This document shows positions 1 to 12,137 of a stretch of 64,000 bases of DNA, one piece after another. Source of the stretch: Brevibacterium sp. S111 (lineage in GTDB: Bacteria; Actinomycetota; Actinomycetes; Actinomycetales; Brevibacteriaceae); NCBI RefSeq assembly GCF_004745075.1, contig NZ_RHFH01000002.1, positions 248,001-312,000 of the forward strand, in the 5' to 3' direction. Numbering within the stretch: position 1 is the stretch's first letter; the number at the start of each line of letters is the position of its first letter. The notes under the pieces are model-generated. The model was not told the origin of the DNA and searched no databases. It saw nothing but the letters and a program-made list of their open reading frames with translations. The position numbers were made by a program, and so were the translations under genes.

Positions 1-728
1 AACCCGGCGGCCACGACTCGGCCGAAGCCGAAGATGCCGACGATGCGCTCGGCCGACTCGGCGCCGGCGAGTTCGCTCATCGTCGATTCGAGACCACTCA
101 TCACACCGGTCGCCTGCAGCACGACCCAGAGGACGATGAAGGCGACGATCGTGGCGATGCCGATGGCCACGGACATCAGGAACGACATCTTCATGACCGA
201 CCACGGGTCGACCGCGGAGACGGTGAGGCGGACGGTGCGAGGGCCTTTCTTCTTCTTGCCCTTGCCGCTGTCGACCATGTTCTTCACACCCATCTTCACG
301 CCGCCGGAGCTGGCGCGGACGGTGTTGGAAGCGCTTCCCATCGCCGAGGTGGCTGTGCGGTTTCCGCCGCCCGACCCCTGCGAGCCGGTCGGCTGGGACC
401 CGGCCGGCTGAGACCCGGAGGCCTGGGAGCCGGCCGTGGCCGCCTCCTGGGCGCCGGTGTGCGCGGATGGTCCCGAACCTGTCGAAGGAGCCCTGCCGGG
501 CTTCGGCGAAGCCTTCGGCGCGGGCGGAGCGACGACCGTGGCCTTCTGTGAGGTCTGGTTGGCAGAGCCCTGACCGGACGATGCCGGACCGGACGCCCCC
601 TGACCGGAGCCGCTGCCGGTCGCTTCGGCTGACTTCGCGTCGTTCTTCGACGAACCCGCCGTCAGCCGCGTCGAGCCGCTCGACGTCCGTATGATCTTGC
701 CTGAGCCTGGCTGTTTGCTATCGCTCAC
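1..728 (-). CDS. DUF3566 membrane protein (3' part beyond window)
   Basis: Single-pass membrane protein of the family encoded next to gyrA in many actinobacteria; its function is not established. The GTG start overlaps the gyrA stop codon (GTGA), so it is translationally coupled to gyrA. About 150 N-terminal residues are low-complexity and rich in Ser, Gly, Ala, Gln and Pro, with repeated [13 protein letters not shown]-like units. A basic [14 protein letters not shown] segment follows, then a [13 protein letters not shown] motif leading into a hydrophobic helix (about residues 172-200). The protein runs off the left edge after about 242 codons, so the C-terminus is unseen. The basic stretch ahead of the helix suggests a cytoplasmic N-terminal tail. 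Recognition rests on position and the membrane motif. Confidence 0.82.
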   Translation of the reverse strand, partial: MSDSKQPGSGKIIRTSSGSTRLTAGSSKNDAKSAEATGSGSGQGASGPASSGQGSANQTSQKATVVAPPAPKASPKPGRAPSTGSGPSAHTGAQEAATAGSQASGSQPAGSQPTGSQGSGGGNRTATSAMGSASNTVRASSGGVKMGVKNMVDSGKGKKKKGPRTVRLTVSAVDPWSVMKMSFLMSVAIGIATIVAFIVLWVVLQATGVMSGLESTMSELAGAESAERIVGIFGFGRVVAAG

Positions 729-3286
729 TCTTCCACATCCTCGTTGCCGGTCTGAGGCTCTGCGACCTCACCTTCCGGGACTTCGGCATCGTCTTCAACT
801 TCGTCCTCGACCTCGGCCTCGGGACCACGGGTCACTGCGATGATACGGTCTTTCTTGCCCGGTTTCGCAAACACAACACCCATGGTGTTGCGTCCCTTCG
901 CCGGAACTTCATCGATGTTCGACCGAACGATCTTGCCCTTCTCCATGACCACGAGGACCTCTTCGCCTTCTTCGACGATGAGCCCGCCCACCAAGTCTCC
1001 GCGCTGTTCGGTGATCTTGGCAACCCGGATTCCCAGACCGCCACGGCCCTGCAGACGGTATTCGTCGACGGGGGTCCGCTTCGCGTATCCGCCTTCGGTG
1101 ACGACGAAGACGTAGGTGTCGGGTTGGACGACATCCATCGTCAGCAGTTCGTCATCGCCCTTGAACTTCATGCCGGTGACGCCTCCGGTGACTCGGCCCA
1201 GGGGACGAATCGACTCGTCGTCGGCAGCGAAGCGAATCGACATGCCCTTGCGCGAGATCATCAGCAGGTGGTCTTCGGAACCGACGATGCGGGCCGAGAC
1301 CAGCTCATCGGGCTGCCCCTTGTATTCGCGCAGGTTGATGGCGATGACACCGCCGGTGCGGTTCGAGTCGTATTCGCTCAGACGCGTCTTCTTCACGACA
1401 CCCGAACGGGTGGCGAGGATGAGGAACTCCGCTTCCTCATAGTCGCGGATGGACAGGACCTTCGCGATCGACTCACCCGGCTGCAGCGCGAGCAGGTTCG
1501 CCACGTGCTGACCCTTCGCGTCGCGTGAGCCCTCGGGCAGCTCATAGGCTTTGGCCCGGTACACCCGGCCGGTGTTCGTGAAGAACAGCAGCCAATTGTG
1601 CGTCGAGGTGACGAAGAACTGTTCGACGACGTCATCACCGCGCAGAGCGGCTCCCTTGATGCCCTTGCCGCCACGGTGCTGAGCGCGGTAGAGGTTCGTC
1701 TGCGTCCGCTTCGCGTAGCCTCCGCGGGTGATGGTGACGACGACTTCCTCTTCGGGGATGAGGTCCTCGATGGAGACGTCCCCGTCGAATCCGGCGAGGA
1801 TCTTCGTGCGGCGGTCATCGCCGTAGCGATCGACGATCTCGTCGAGTTCCTCGGACACGATCTCCCGCTGGCGAGCGGGCGTTTCGAGGATGTGGTTGTA
1901 CTCGGCGATCAGCTGTTCGATCTTGTCGGCCTCTTCCTGGATCTTCAGGCGTTCCAGGGCGGCCAGGCGGCGCAGCTGCAGGTCGAGGATCGCATTGGCC
2001 TGGATCTCGTCGACCTCGAGCAGCTCCATGAGTCCGGTCCGGGCCTCGTCGGAGGACGGGGACCGACGGATGAGGGCGATGACCTCATCGAGGGCGTCGA
2101 GCGCCTTGAGGTAGCCGCGCAGGATGTGGGCACGTTCCTCGGCCTTGCGCAGACGGAACTGCGTGCGTCGGACGATGACCTCGATCTGGTGCTTGACCCA
2201 CAGGCGCAGGAAGGAGTCGATGCTCAGCGTGCGCGGCACGCTGTCGACGAGCGCGAGCATGTTCGCCGAGAAGTTCTCCTGCAGCGAGGTGTGCTTGTAG
2301 AGGTTGTTGAGCACGACCTTGGCCACGGCATCGCGTTTGAGCACGATGACCAGGCGCTGGCCGGTGCGGCCCGAGGACTCATCGCGCAGGTCCGCGATGC
2401 CTGCGACCTTGCCGTCCTTGACGTAGGAGGCGATCTTCGCGGCCAGAGTGTCCGGGTTGACCATGTACGGCAGCTGGGTGACGACGAGGCAGGTGCGGCC
2501 CTGGATCTCTTCGACTTCCACGACGGCGCGCTGAGTGATCGAGCCGCGTCCGGTGCGGTAGGTGTCCTCGATGCCCTTGCGGCCGAGGACCGTCGCACCC
2601 ATCGGGAAGTCGGGGCCCTTGATGATGCCGAGCAGGGCTTCGAGGGCCTCTTCCTTGCTCGCTTCGGGGTGGGTCAGCAGCCACTGGGCGCCGGCGGCGA
2701 CCTCACGGAGGTTGTGCGGCGGGATGTTCGTGGCCATGCCCACGGCGATGCCGGCGGAACCGTTGACCAGAAGGTTCGGGAACCGGGAGGGCAGAACCAT
2801 GGGTTCCTGGTTGCGCCCGTCGTAGTTGTCCTGGAAGTCGACGGTGCCCTCTTCGATGTCCCGGACCATCTCCATGGCCAAGGGTGCCATCTTGCACTCG
2901 GTGTAACGGGGTGCGGCCGCACCGTCGTCGCCCGGAGAACCGAAGTTGCCCTGGCCGGCAACGAGCGGGTAGCGCATCGTCCACGGCTGCACGAGGCGGA
3001 CCATGGCATCGTAGATCGCCGTATCACCGTGCGGGTGATACTGACCCATGACGTCGCCGACGACACGGGAGCACTTGGAGAAGTTGCGGTCGGGGCGGTA
3101 GCCGCCGTCGAACATCGCGTAGAGCACACGACGGTGGACCGGTTTGAGTCCGTCGCGGACGTCGGGCAGAGCACGACCGACGATCACGCTCATTGCATAA
3201 TCGAGGTACGACCTCTGCATCTCGAGGTTGAGATCGACCTGCTCGACCCGGTTGATTTCTGTTCCGATATCGTTCTCGTCAGCCAA
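725..3286 (-). CDS. gyrA: DNA gyrase subunit A
   Basis: Breakage-reunion subunit of the A2B2 topoisomerase that introduces negative supercoils into DNA. The 853-residue length is normal for actinobacteria. The catalytic tyrosine is Y128 in AAPRYTE. The quinolone-determining region reads [12 protein letters not shown], with Thr at residue 89 where E. coli has Ser83 and Asp kept at residue 93. The GyrA-box lies in HRGGKGIKG, and the C-terminal beta-propeller repeats end in an acidic tail ([15 protein letters not shown]). The start is TTG preceded by AAGGGAAG. It lies 88 bp downstream of gyrB, so the two are probably co-transcribed, and its stop overlaps the next start. Confidence 0.98.
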   Translation of the reverse strand: MADENDIGTEINRVEQVDLNLEMQRSYLDYAMSVIVGRALPDVRDGLKPVHRRVLYAMFDGGYRPDRNFSKCSRVVGDVMGQYHPHGDTAIYDAMVRLVQPWTMRYPLVAGQGNFGSPGDDGAAAPRYTECKMAPLAMEMVRDIEEGTVDFQDNYDGRNQEPMVLPSRFPNLLVNGSAGIAVGMATNIPPHNLREVAAGAQWLLTHPEASKEEALEALLGIIKGPDFPMGATVLGRKGIEDTYRTGRGSITQRAVVEVEEIQGRTCLVVTQLPYMVNPDTLAAKIASYVKDGKVAGIADLRDESSGRTGQRLVIVLKRDAVAKVVLNNLYKHTSLQENFSANMLALVDSVPRTLSIDSFLRLWVKHQIEVIVRRTQFRLRKAEERAHILRGYLKALDALDEVIALIRRSPSSDEARTGLMELLEVDEIQANAILDLQLRRLAALERLKIQEEADKIEQLIAEYNHILETPARQREIVSEELDEIVDRYGDDRRTKILAGFDGDVSIEDLIPEEEVVVTITRGGYAKRTQTNLYRAQHRGGKGIKGAALRGDDVVEQFFVTSTHNWLLFFTNTGRVYRAKAYELPEGSRDAKGQHVANLLALQPGESIAKVLSIRDYEEAEFLILATRSGVVKKTRLSEYDSNRTGGVIAINLREYKGQPDELVSARIVGSEDHLLMISRKGMSIRFAADDESIRPLGRVTGGVTGMKFKGDDELLTMDVVQPDTYVFVVTEGGYAKRTPVDEYRLQGRGGLGIRVAKITEQRGDLVGGLIVEEGEEVLVVMEKGKIVRSNIDEVPAKGRNTMGVVFAKPGKKDRIIAVTRGPEAEVEDEVEDDAEVPEGEVAEPQTGNEDVEE

Positions 3287-3374
3287 TGTGGGTTCTTCCC
3301 TTGTGTCTTAACCGTATGCGACGGCAGTAGGTGAGTTCGTCAGAGTCTGTCTCCGCCGTCTCCGGCGGTGCTGA

Positions 3375-5411
<2,037 letters not shown>

Positions 5412-5627
5412 CTACCGCGCTGTGGGCTGAAATGCCCGTAAGCGGCCTGAGAAGGCGGATTTCCCGAATTTTCGGAGCGCAGATGTACCCCCGGACACCT
5501 ACGGGACCGGCTGTGGCCGTTTAAGGCCCTCTGAGTTCTTCCCAGAAACTGAGCGCCGGCACCGAGTTCCGACGGTCCCGCACAGGAGATCGCCGACGCA
5601 GGAGATCGCCGAGGCGGCTGCGCCCTT

Positions 5628-6140
5628 TCACCCGAATGTGTCCCGCGGGCCGCGGCCGGCCACCGACCGCCGACCCCGTTTGAAGCTGCGTCCCTGCGGA
5701 CCCTTGATCTCGATCTCCGTGATCGTGGCCGAACCCAGCCCCTCTTCGAGGCGGCGCAGGATCGTCGGTTTGAGCACGCGCAGCTGAGTCGCCCACGTCG
5801 TCGAGTCAGCGGCGATGACGAGCAGCGGCGGTGAGAAGTCGACAGGAGTCGCATGTTGGGCCACCTGCTGGCCGACGAGATCGGGCCACCGCCCCAGGAC
5901 CTTGCCGATGTCGAGGGAAGAGGACCAGCCGCGGTCGGAGATCAGGGAACCGAGCACGGACGACACCGACTTCGGGTCGCGTCCGTCCTTGCCCGATCCC
6001 GAGTACACGACTTCCCCGCGCAGGCGGGATCGGCGCCGGCTGCGGACGAACTTCGCTTCTGTGACCTCCATGCGGCGAACCCGATCGAGCGCTTCGAGGG
6101 CAGCGACAGGAGTGGAGAAGTCCCGGACGATTCCGCTCAT
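5628..6140 (-). CDS. dciA: DciA-type helicase loader (DUF721)
   Basis: Small basic protein of the DUF721/DciA family, which in bacteria without DnaC-type loaders assists loading of the replicative helicase DnaB. The 170-residue protein has a variable N-terminus with a basic VRSRRRSRLRGE stretch. The DUF721 core follows: LISDRGWSSSLDIGKVLGRWPDLVG, then HATPVDF, LLVIAADSTTWATQLRVLK and LRRLEEGLG. It overlaps recF by four bases (ATGA), so it is translationally coupled in a dnaN-recF-dciA operon, the position usual in actinobacteria. A DnaB gene is present in this window near 50 kb, making it the likely partner. Confidence 0.88.
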   Translation of the reverse strand: MSGIVRDFSTPVAALEALDRVRRMEVTEAKFVRSRRRSRLRGEVVYSGSGKDGRDPKSVSSVLGSLISDRGWSSSLDIGKVLGRWPDLVGQQVAQHATPVDFSPPLLVIAADSTTWATQLRVLKPTILRRLEEGLGSATITEIEIKGPQGRSFKRGRRSVAGRGPRDTFG

Positions 6141-7342
6141 GAGGCGCTCCGGGTCGAGCTCTCGCTCTCTGCCTGGTGCTCACTCGCCGGCGGATTCGCA
6201 CTCGCCGGCCCGTCGGCGCCGGCGAACAGTCCGGCCTGGTCGATCCGGGTACCTTCGAGTCCTTCGGGCAGATCCGAATCGACGGCGGCGGTGATGAAGA
6301 CCTGTTCGGCGGCCGTGACTCGCGAGGCCAGGCGGTTGCGCCGGCCCGTGTCGAGCTCGGCAAAGACGTCGTCGAGGACGAGGATCGGCTGTTCGGCGGC
6401 GGAGCCGGCATCGGCAGAGAGCAGGTCCCATCCGGCCAGCTGCATGGCCAGGGCCAGCGACCAGGTCTCCCCGTGAGAGGCGTAGCCCTTCGCCGGATGC
6501 GAACCGATGCGCAGCGAGAGGTCGTCACGTCCCGGGCCGTGCAGCGTGAGTCCGCGTTCGATCTCCGTGGTGCGGCGCCGGTCGAGTGCCTCCAGCAGCA
6601 GCTCTCTGCACTCGGCGGCGGAGCCGGCCTGAGAATAGTCGATGCGCGAATCGTAGGAGATGTGCGCACCTTGGCGTTCGAGCCGCGCGTCGGCGGCGAT
6701 GTAGGCGAAGTTCTCCTGCAGAGGGGCCACGATGTCGGACAGGATCCGCTGCCGGCCGAAGATGAGCTCGGACGCGGAATCGGCGTAGGCCATGTTCCAG
6801 ATGTCCAGAGTCGCCTCGAGGCCGGGATCACGATCTTCGCGCAGTCGCTTCAACAGCGCATTGCGCTGTTTGAGAGCGCGTTCGAAGTCCGTGATGATCG
6901 AGGCGAAACGCGGATTGCGCGCCACGACGAGGGTGTCGATCCATGAGCGACGCTCCGCCGGTTCGCCGCGGACCAGGCTGAGGTCCTCGGGGGCGAAGAT
7001 GACACAGGAGACGAGGCCGAGGATGTCCTTGAGCTTGACCGCGTTCCGATTGACCCGGGCTCGGTTGGCCCCTTTGGCCTGAATGGTGACTTCGACGGTG
7101 GCATGCCGCTGTTCCCGTCTGACCAGTGCCGAGACCGTCGCGGCCGGGCGGTCCTCGTGCACCAGTGGGGCGTCGAAGGCCACTCGGTGGGAGCGCTGAT
7201 GGGCGAGGTACCCGATCGCCTCGACGATATTGGTCTTGCCTGTCCCGTTGTCCGCCACGAAAGTGGTGACTCCGGGAGAGAACTCGAGGTCGAGTTCCGG
7301 ATACGACCGAAAGTCACGCAGGGAGAGTCGGGATATCCACAT
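6137..7342 (-). CDS. recF: DNA replication/repair protein RecF
   Basis: SMC-like ABC ATPase acting with RecO and RecR to load RecA at single-strand gaps. It has the Walker A motif DNGTGKTNIVEAIGYL near residue 32, the N-terminal DFRSYPELDLEFSPGV strand, and a C-terminal Walker B/D-loop LVLDDVFAELDTGRR. The 401-residue length is normal. Its ATG follows the dnaN TGA with no gap (TGAATG) and its stop overlaps the dciA start, so dnaN-recF-dciA is a tightly coupled operon. The last 40 residues are Ser, Glu and Ala rich and look disordered. Confidence 0.97.
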   Translation of the reverse strand: MWISRLSLRDFRSYPELDLEFSPGVTTFVADNGTGKTNIVEAIGYLAHQRSHRVAFDAPLVHEDRPAATVSALVRREQRHATVEVTIQAKGANRARVNRNAVKLKDILGLVSCVIFAPEDLSLVRGEPAERRSWIDTLVVARNPRFASIITDFERALKQRNALLKRLREDRDPGLEATLDIWNMAYADSASELIFGRQRILSDIVAPLQENFAYIAADARLERQGAHISYDSRIDYSQAGSAAECRELLLEALDRRRTTEIERGLTLHGPGRDDLSLRIGSHPAKGYASHGETWSLALAMQLAGWDLLSADAGSAAEQPILVLDDVFAELDTGRRNRLASRVTAAEQVFITAAVDSDLPEGLEGTRIDQAGLFAGADGPASANPPASEHQAESESSTRSAS

Positions 7343-8482
7343 TCAGATCCGCGTGGGCATGAGCAGGTAGCGATACGACTCGTCGGCGGGGCCGTCGAGT
7401 TCCTTCTGCCCGGAGATGATGACCGGCTTCATCGGCTGGGTGAAGGAGAAGTTCACATAGGGGCTCTCGACCGCTGCGAGCCCCTCGGCGATGTAGTGCG
7501 GGTTGAAGCCGACCGTGATCTCCTCGCCCTGGAGAGTCGCTTCGACGGCTTCCGAGGCCTGCGCGTCGTCACCGGTGCCGGCATGGAGGGTGAGCATTCC
7601 GTCGGTGACTTCGAATCGCAGCGGGGTGTTGCGCTCAGCCACGAGAGAGACACGACGGACGGCTTCGCGCAGCACAGCGGTCTCGACGATGGCGTGGATC
7701 GGCACCGAGTCCGGGAACAGTGACCGGACCTTCGGGTATTCGCCCTCGACGAGCAGTGATGTCGTGACTCGCCCGGCCGAGGTGAACGAGATGAGGTCCT
7801 TGCCCGCATCGGTGCTCAGACCGATGGTGACATCGCCGCCGAGGGATTTCGAGACATCGGAGAGTGTGCGCCCGCGCAGCAGTGCCACGGCGGAGACATC
7901 GGGGCGACCGGGGTGCCAGGTGAACTCGCGGACAGCCAGACGGTACCGGTCGGTGGCGAGCAGAGTGACCTTCTCGCCCTCGATCTCAACGCGGACGCTG
8001 GTGAGGATCGGCAGGGTGTCGTCCTTCGAGGTCGCGATCGTGACCTGGGAGACGGCGTTCTGGAACTCGCCTGCGGACACGGTTCCGGAGTCTTCGGGAA
8101 CCTGCGGCAGTGCCGGGTATTCGGCCACGGGCATGGTCATCAGCGAGAAGCGCGAGGAGCCGCAGGTGACGTCGACCTTCGCATCGATCTGTTCGAGGGT
8201 GACCTCTTGATTCGGCAGAGCCTTGGAGATGTCGGCGAGCAGTCGTCCGGATACGAGCACGGTTCCGGCGGAGGCGACATCGGCGGCGATCTCGACACGG
8301 GAGGAGACTTCGTAGTCGAAGACGGCCAGACGGACGGTGCCACCGGCTTCGGCAGTGATGAGGATGCCTGTGAGGACCGGAGCGGAAGGACGGTTGGGCA
8401 GAGTCTTGGTCGCCCAGGTCACCGCGTCGGCGAGTACATCGCGATTGACTTTGAACTTCAAGGGGGATGCTTCCGCGTTCAC
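7343..8482 (-). CDS. dnaN: DNA polymerase III beta sliding clamp
   Basis: Ring-forming processivity clamp with three copies of the clamp fold. The N-terminus LKFKVNRDVLADAVTW and the C-terminus ending in YLLMPTRI are family hallmarks. I chose the GTG at 8482 (MNAEASPLKF...) because AAGGAGT lies just upstream and the family's homology begins there. An in-frame ATG 69 bases further upstream would add a Cys/Arg-rich leader without family similarity. The resulting 379 residues fit the family. It heads the dnaN-recF-dciA operon and is separated from dnaA by the 0.58-kb spacer rich in DnaA boxes. Confidence 0.96.
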   Translation of the reverse strand: MNAEASPLKFKVNRDVLADAVTWATKTLPNRPSAPVLTGILITAEAGGTVRLAVFDYEVSSRVEIAADVASAGTVLVSGRLLADISKALPNQEVTLEQIDAKVDVTCGSSRFSLMTMPVAEYPALPQVPEDSGTVSAGEFQNAVSQVTIATSKDDTLPILTSVRVEIEGEKVTLLATDRYRLAVREFTWHPGRPDVSAVALLRGRTLSDVSKSLGGDVTIGLSTDAGKDLISFTSAGRVTTSLLVEGEYPKVRSLFPDSVPIHAIVETAVLREAVRRVSLVAERNTPLRFEVTDGMLTLHAGTGDDAQASEAVEATLQGEEITVGFNPHYIAEGLAAVESPYVNFSFTQPMKPVIISGQKELDGPADESYRYLLMPTRI

Positions 8483-9063
8483 TTTACTCCTTCGGGGTGG
8501 CCACCCGACCTGCTCAGGGCATCTGGCACAAGACTCTGGGTTGCACGGCACAGGCTCGATACTGCTCGGAAAACTTTACACAGCCTATCGGATGAATGAC
8601 CACCTCAGCAGAGGCGATCAGGAGGGCTGCAGCGAAAGTGCACGTGGGAGTGCCGAAAAGGGCTCAGAAGAGGGTGAATCTCGGATCCGAGAACTGGCTG
8701 AGATCCTGTGTTCGAATATTCTCCGGCTCGTCATCCCGTTGAACCCGAGCTCCGGAGCTCGGTGCTCACCGAGCGAAGCAGTCGGTGGCGGTCGCCCTCT
8801 TAAGAGTTGAATTCACTTGGTAGAAGTATCAGCACCTGTGGAGACTGTGGACAAGTGCTGCTTACCCCCGAGTAGTCAAGGGAACGAGCCGCTTATGGAC
8901 CTGTGGATGCCTTGTGCACCGCGACGAGGGCGTCGGTGGGCGCTTGGGTAAACACAAGCATGTAGTTCACATCTTTCCACTCAGGCAGCTGGTCTGTCCA
9001 CCGGTCTGTCCCCAGCTGTGAGCAATTGTCCCCAGGGTTATCCACAGATGTGCATACCGCGTT
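8483..9063. other. dnaN-dnaA spacer, probable oriC (DnaA-box cluster)
   Basis: No convincing gene. DnaA-box-like 9-mers are concentrated in the half next to dnaA: TTATCCACA at 9038-9046 (plus strand, perfect E. coli-type box), TTGTCCCCA at 9026-9034, TTGTCCACA on the minus strand at 8846-8854, and weaker matches reading TGTGGAGAC at 8837-8845 and TGTGGATGC at 8902-8910. TTGTCCACA is the box type described for Streptomyces, and actinobacterial origins usually lie between dnaA and dnaN, so this is the leading oriC candidate. A somewhat A+T-richer stretch (cttaagagttgaattcac) sits near 8800. The unwinding element was not pinpointed. Confidence 0.75.
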
Positions 9064-10740
9064 CTATAGGCGGTGCTGTTGTTTAATGCGGTTTGTGAGT
9101 TCAGTGACCTGCGTGTAGACGGCTCGTCTTTCGGCCATCTGAGTTCGAATCTTCTTGTTCGCGTGCATAACGGTGGTGTGGTCGCGTCCGCCGAAGGCCT
9201 GACCGATCTTCGGCAGGGACAGATCGGTGAGCTCCCGGCACAGGTACATCGCGATCTGTCGGGCCGTGGTCAGGGTGCGGGAACGCGAAGTACCGCACAG
9301 GTCGTCGAGCGTGAGGCTGAAGTAGGCAGCGGTCTGACCCATGATGTCGGCGGCAGTCACCGCAGGAGTGTCGTCCTGGGTGATGAAGTCCTTGAGGACG
9401 GTCGCGGCCAGGGAGACATCGATCTGCTGGTCGTTGAGGTTCGCGAACGCGGTGACGCGGATGAGTGCCCCTTCGAGTTCGCGGATGTTCGAGGACACAC
9501 GGGAGGCGATGTATTCGAGGACATCGTCGGGGACATCGAGGTGTTCGGCGGCGGCTTTGCGCCGCAGAATCGCGAACCGGGTCTCCATATCCGGCGGCTG
9601 CACGTCGGTGAGCAGGCCCCATTCGAAGCGGGAGCGCAGCCGCTCCTCGAACCCTTTGAGCATCTTCGGCGGCTGGTCGGAGGTGATGACGACCTGCTTG
9701 GCCTCATTGTGTAGAGCATTGAAGGTATGGAAGAACTCTTCGACCGTCGCATCCTTGCCCTGCAGGAACTGGATGTCGTCGATCATGAGGATGTCGACTT
9801 CGCGATACCGACGCTGGAAGGCCGGGCGCAGCGCGTTCGAGGTCTTCGACGAACCGATCGTGTTGATGAAGTCGTTGACGAACTCTTCGCTCGAGACGTA
9901 CTTGACGCGGATCTCAGGGAAGAGCTGAGTCGCGTAGTAGCCGATCGCGTGGAGCAGGTGGGTCTTGCCGAGTCCCGAATCCCCATAGATGAACAGAGGA
10001 TTGTAGGCCTTGGCAGGAGCTTCGGCGACGGCGAAGGCCGCAGCATGGGCGAAGCGGTTCGAAGCACCGATGACGAAGGTGTCGAAGGTGTACTTCGGGT
10101 TGAGCTGGGCGACGCCGGGAGCATCGACGGGCGGGACCATGGGGGCGGCGGTCGCCTCGGCGATCTTGAGTTCGCGCTCGGTCATCCCCTGCGTCGACCG
10201 TGCCTGGTGTGTCTGCGGCATCTGCGGTGCGGCAGGTGCCTGGTGGCCGGTCGGGTGACCGAAATCCTGCCCGGCGGGTGCCGGCGCCAGGGAGGGGGCA
10301 GCCTCGGTGCGCGGTGATTCCGGATTCGGCTGCTGAGCGTCGGGCATCGGCCGCTGGTCCTGGACCGGGGCGGGAGCTCCCGTCGCCGAGGTGGAGGTGA
10401 CCGGATCGATGGGAACCTGAGGTCCCGGGGTCGGTTCCCCGATGAGATCTTCGAAGCGGATCGGCACGTCGAGTTCGGGATCGACGACGAAGCCGAAAGT
10501 CACGTCGAAGCCGAGAACCTTGGAGAACTCCCTGGTCAGAGGACCGAGAAGTCGAGTCTCGATGGTGCGGCGGGTGTGTTCGTCGCGCACGGCGAGGAGA
10601 ACGAGCGCATTGTCCACGAGGGCTTTGGGCACAGCGAGGGAGAGGAATCCCTTCTGATGCGCCGTGAGTTCCGGGTCCTGATCCAGGGTTGAGACCACCG
10701 TGCGCCAGCGGCTGATGAGCTCATTCTTGGAGTTCGACAC
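9064..10740 (-). CDS. dnaA: Chromosomal replication initiator DnaA
   Basis: AAA+ initiator that binds DnaA boxes and melts oriC. Domain I is residues 1-90. A long Pro/Gln/Ala-rich domain II linker runs to about residue 195. The AAA+ domain has Walker [12 protein letters not shown] and Walker [11 protein letters not shown]. Domain IV carries the signature [20 protein letters not shown] and the DNA-contacting [11 protein letters not shown]. The GTG at 10740 has AGGAAG with seven bases spacing; an in-frame TTG two codons upstream (10746) is the alternative but leaves little room for the ribosome-binding site. DnaA boxes directly upstream suggest autoregulation. Confidence 0.97.
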   Translation of the reverse strand: MSNSKNELISRWRTVVSTLDQDPELTAHQKGFLSLAVPKALVDNALVLLAVRDEHTRRTIETRLLGPLTREFSKVLGFDVTFGFVVDPELDVPIRFEDLIGEPTPGPQVPIDPVTSTSATGAPAPVQDQRPMPDAQQPNPESPRTEAAPSLAPAPAGQDFGHPTGHQAPAAPQMPQTHQARSTQGMTERELKIAEATAAPMVPPVDAPGVAQLNPKYTFDTFVIGASNRFAHAAAFAVAEAPAKAYNPLFIYGDSGLGKTHLLHAIGYYATQLFPEIRVKYVSSEEFVNDFINTIGSSKTSNALRPAFQRRYREVDILMIDDIQFLQGKDATVEEFFHTFNALHNEAKQVVITSDQPPKMLKGFEERLRSRFEWGLLTDVQPPDMETRFAILRRKAAAEHLDVPDDVLEYIASRVSSNIRELEGALIRVTAFANLNDQQIDVSLAATVLKDFITQDDTPAVTAADIMGQTAAYFSLTLDDLCGTSRSRTLTTARQIAMYLCRELTDLSLPKIGQAFGGRDHTTVMHANKKIRTQMAERRAVYTQVTELTNRIKQQHRL

Positions 10741-11155
10741 CGTCAATCTTCCTCAACTTTCAAAATATTCGTTCTCGGCGTGATCCACACCTGTGCATGA
10801 CTTCCACATAGTTTTCCACAGATTGTGGACTCGTGCTGGCTCAGGCCAGTGAATCTCCACACTCGTGGATAAGCTTGTGGAAAACTACATGAGTGTGACT
10901 TGTGGACGAGGTCGGATGGCGCGGATGTGAACCGTGATGAATTTTCGCCGAGCGTGATGTGAAACATGGGAGCCGCGTTTGACCGTCTGGTTGCGGCCTC
11001 GCTAAGATGGAGTGTCCTGTGTACCGGGCTTCATCCGATTATCCTGATCATCTTTTGGCTCTTATGCACAGGAGTGCTCGGCGGTCGAGACTCTCACCGC
11101 CGTTTTTTGTGAGAACGCACCGGCGTTCACCCGCAACCTAGAATCGGAGACTGAA
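10741..11155. other. dnaA-rpmH divergent spacer with second DnaA-box cluster
   Basis: No gene. Transcription diverges here, dnaA to the left and rpmH to the right. DnaA-box-like 9-mers are TGATCCACA (10781-10789), TTTTCCACA (10812-10820), and on the minus strand GAGTCCACA (10824-10832), TTATCCACG (10864-10872), TTTTCCACA (10876-10884) and TCGTCCACA (10901-10909). Several arms face each other. The cluster could mediate DnaA autoregulation or be part of a bipartite origin together with the spacer on the other side of dnaA. Confidence 0.7.
10979..11008 (+). promoter_or_regulatory. Candidate sigma-70-type promoter for rpmH-rnpA-yidD
   Basis: TTGACC at 10979-10984 and TAAGAT at 11003-11008 are separated by 18 bp and lie about 150 bp upstream of rpmH. 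The -35 matches the consensus at five of six positions. Strong ribosomal promoters commonly sit at this place in actinobacterial origins. Assignment is by eye. Confidence 0.6.
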
Positions 11156-11293
11156 GTGAGCAAGCGTACATTCCAGCCCAATAACCGTAAGCGCGCCAAG
11201 AAGCACGGCTTCCGTCTGCGCATGCGTACCCGTGCAGGCCGTTCGATCCTGGCCGCACGTCGTCGCAAGGGACGTTCCGAACTTTCGGCCTGA
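11156..11293 (+). CDS. rpmH: 50S ribosomal protein L34
   Basis: A 45-residue, strongly basic ribosomal protein of the large subunit. It begins [18 protein letters not shown] and ends [13 protein letters not shown], with the invariant [16 protein letters not shown] core. Start is GTG. It is the first gene of the rightward operon and lies two bases before the rnpA start, a pairing conserved across bacteria. It is short enough to be missed by gene finders with a length cut-off. Confidence 0.97.
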   Translation: MSKRTFQPNNRKRAKKHGFRLRMRTRAGRSILAARRRKGRSELSA

Positions 11294-11295
11294 GT

Positions 11296-11661
11296 GTGCT
11301 TGACGCGGCGCACCGGATCCGCAGCAGCGAGGACTTCAGACGAGTCTTCAGAGCCGGTGTCCGGGTGCGCTCAGAGCATCTCATGGCGCACTGCCTGAGA
11401 GGCACCGATGATACCCACGCTCCTCGCGTGGGTTTCATCGTATCCAAGGCCGTGGGCAACGCCGTGGTGCGCAACCGCACGAAGCGGCGTCTGCGCGAGA
11501 TCATGCGCCCGCGTCTGGGCGAACTGAGAGCCGGAGAGCTGTTCGTGCTCCGGGCGCTGCCGCACGCGGCCGACGCGGAGTTCTCGGTCCTCGAGGCCGA
11601 GGTCGATCAGCTGTTGGCCAAGGCACAGAAGAAGCTGGAACATCGTGGACGCCGAGCATGA
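11296..11661 (+). CDS. rnpA: Ribonuclease P protein component
   Basis: Protein subunit of RNase P, which helps the catalytic RNA bind precursor tRNA leaders. The 121-residue length is normal. The RNR motif is present as [12 protein letters not shown], preceded by the conserved [13 protein letters not shown] strand. The GTG start is two bases after the rpmH stop, and the 3' end overlaps the yidD start by 17 bases, so the three genes form one transcription unit. The RNase P RNA gene is not in this window. Confidence 0.96.
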   Translation: MLDAAHRIRSSEDFRRVFRAGVRVRSEHLMAHCLRGTDDTHAPRVGFIVSKAVGNAVVRNRTKRRLREIMRPRLGELRAGELFVLRALPHAADAEFSVLEAEVDQLLAKAQKKLEHRGRRA

Positions 11662-12001
11662 TCTGAAACATGTCTCCGAGGTGCCCGGCCGTCCGTCCGG
11701 CTTCTGGCCGACGGTGGGGTGGATCGTCCGGATCGGGCCGCGCATGCCGTTCGTCTGGTTCATCCGGGCCTATCGGATCGTGGTCTCACCTCTGTACGGC
11801 CAAGTATGCCGCTACTATCCCAGCTGTTCCATGTACGGCCTCGAGGCCTTCGAGATACACGGAGTTCTCAAGGGACTGGTGTTAACTGGATGGCGCATAC
11901 TGCGATGCAACCCGTGGTCCCACGGCGGAGTCGACCACGTGCCGGGTTCGGCGCGGGAGGCCAGATCGAAGATCATTCACGGCGGCGAGGCCCGCAGCTG
12001 A
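11645..12001 (+). CDS. yidD: Membrane protein insertion efficiency factor YidD
   Basis: Small membrane-associated protein that assists YidC-dependent insertion of inner-membrane proteins. The family core is obvious: [14 protein letters not shown], then [15 protein letters not shown] and [17 protein letters not shown], with the conserved cysteines. The 118 residues are slightly longer than many YidD proteins because of an N-terminal leader. The GTG start lies inside the rnpA 3' end. A 136-bp gap separates it from yidC. Confidence 0.93.
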   Translation: MDAEHDLKHVSEVPGRPSGFWPTVGWIVRIGPRMPFVWFIRAYRIVVSPLYGQVCRYYPSCSMYGLEAFEIHGVLKGLVLTGWRILRCNPWSHGGVDHVPGSAREARSKIIHGGEARS

Positions 12002-12137
12002 AGAACACAGACCACATAGGTCCCCGCAAACACGCGGATCGGCGGACTGGCTCGGGGCGCGTCGAGCGTGTCGCGCCAACCGATGAACAATGGCAAAATG
12101 AACGATCGTGACGAATCGTTGTAACGAGGAGAACTGA

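Noticed and set aside
3008-3035. Thr89 in GyrA as a quinolone-resistance mutation
   Set aside because: Natural residue variation at this position occurs between genera; without a susceptible reference from the same species no claim can be made.
1598-3334. Long open frame antisense to gyrA
   Set aside because: Mirror frame of a strongly biased GC-rich gene; no homology in the translation, and gyrA is unambiguous.
10950-10971. Possible parS half-site (GTGATGTGAAACATG) near the rpmH promoter
   Set aside because: Only about one half matches the palindrome and the central CACGTG is lost; too weak to list among the parS sites.
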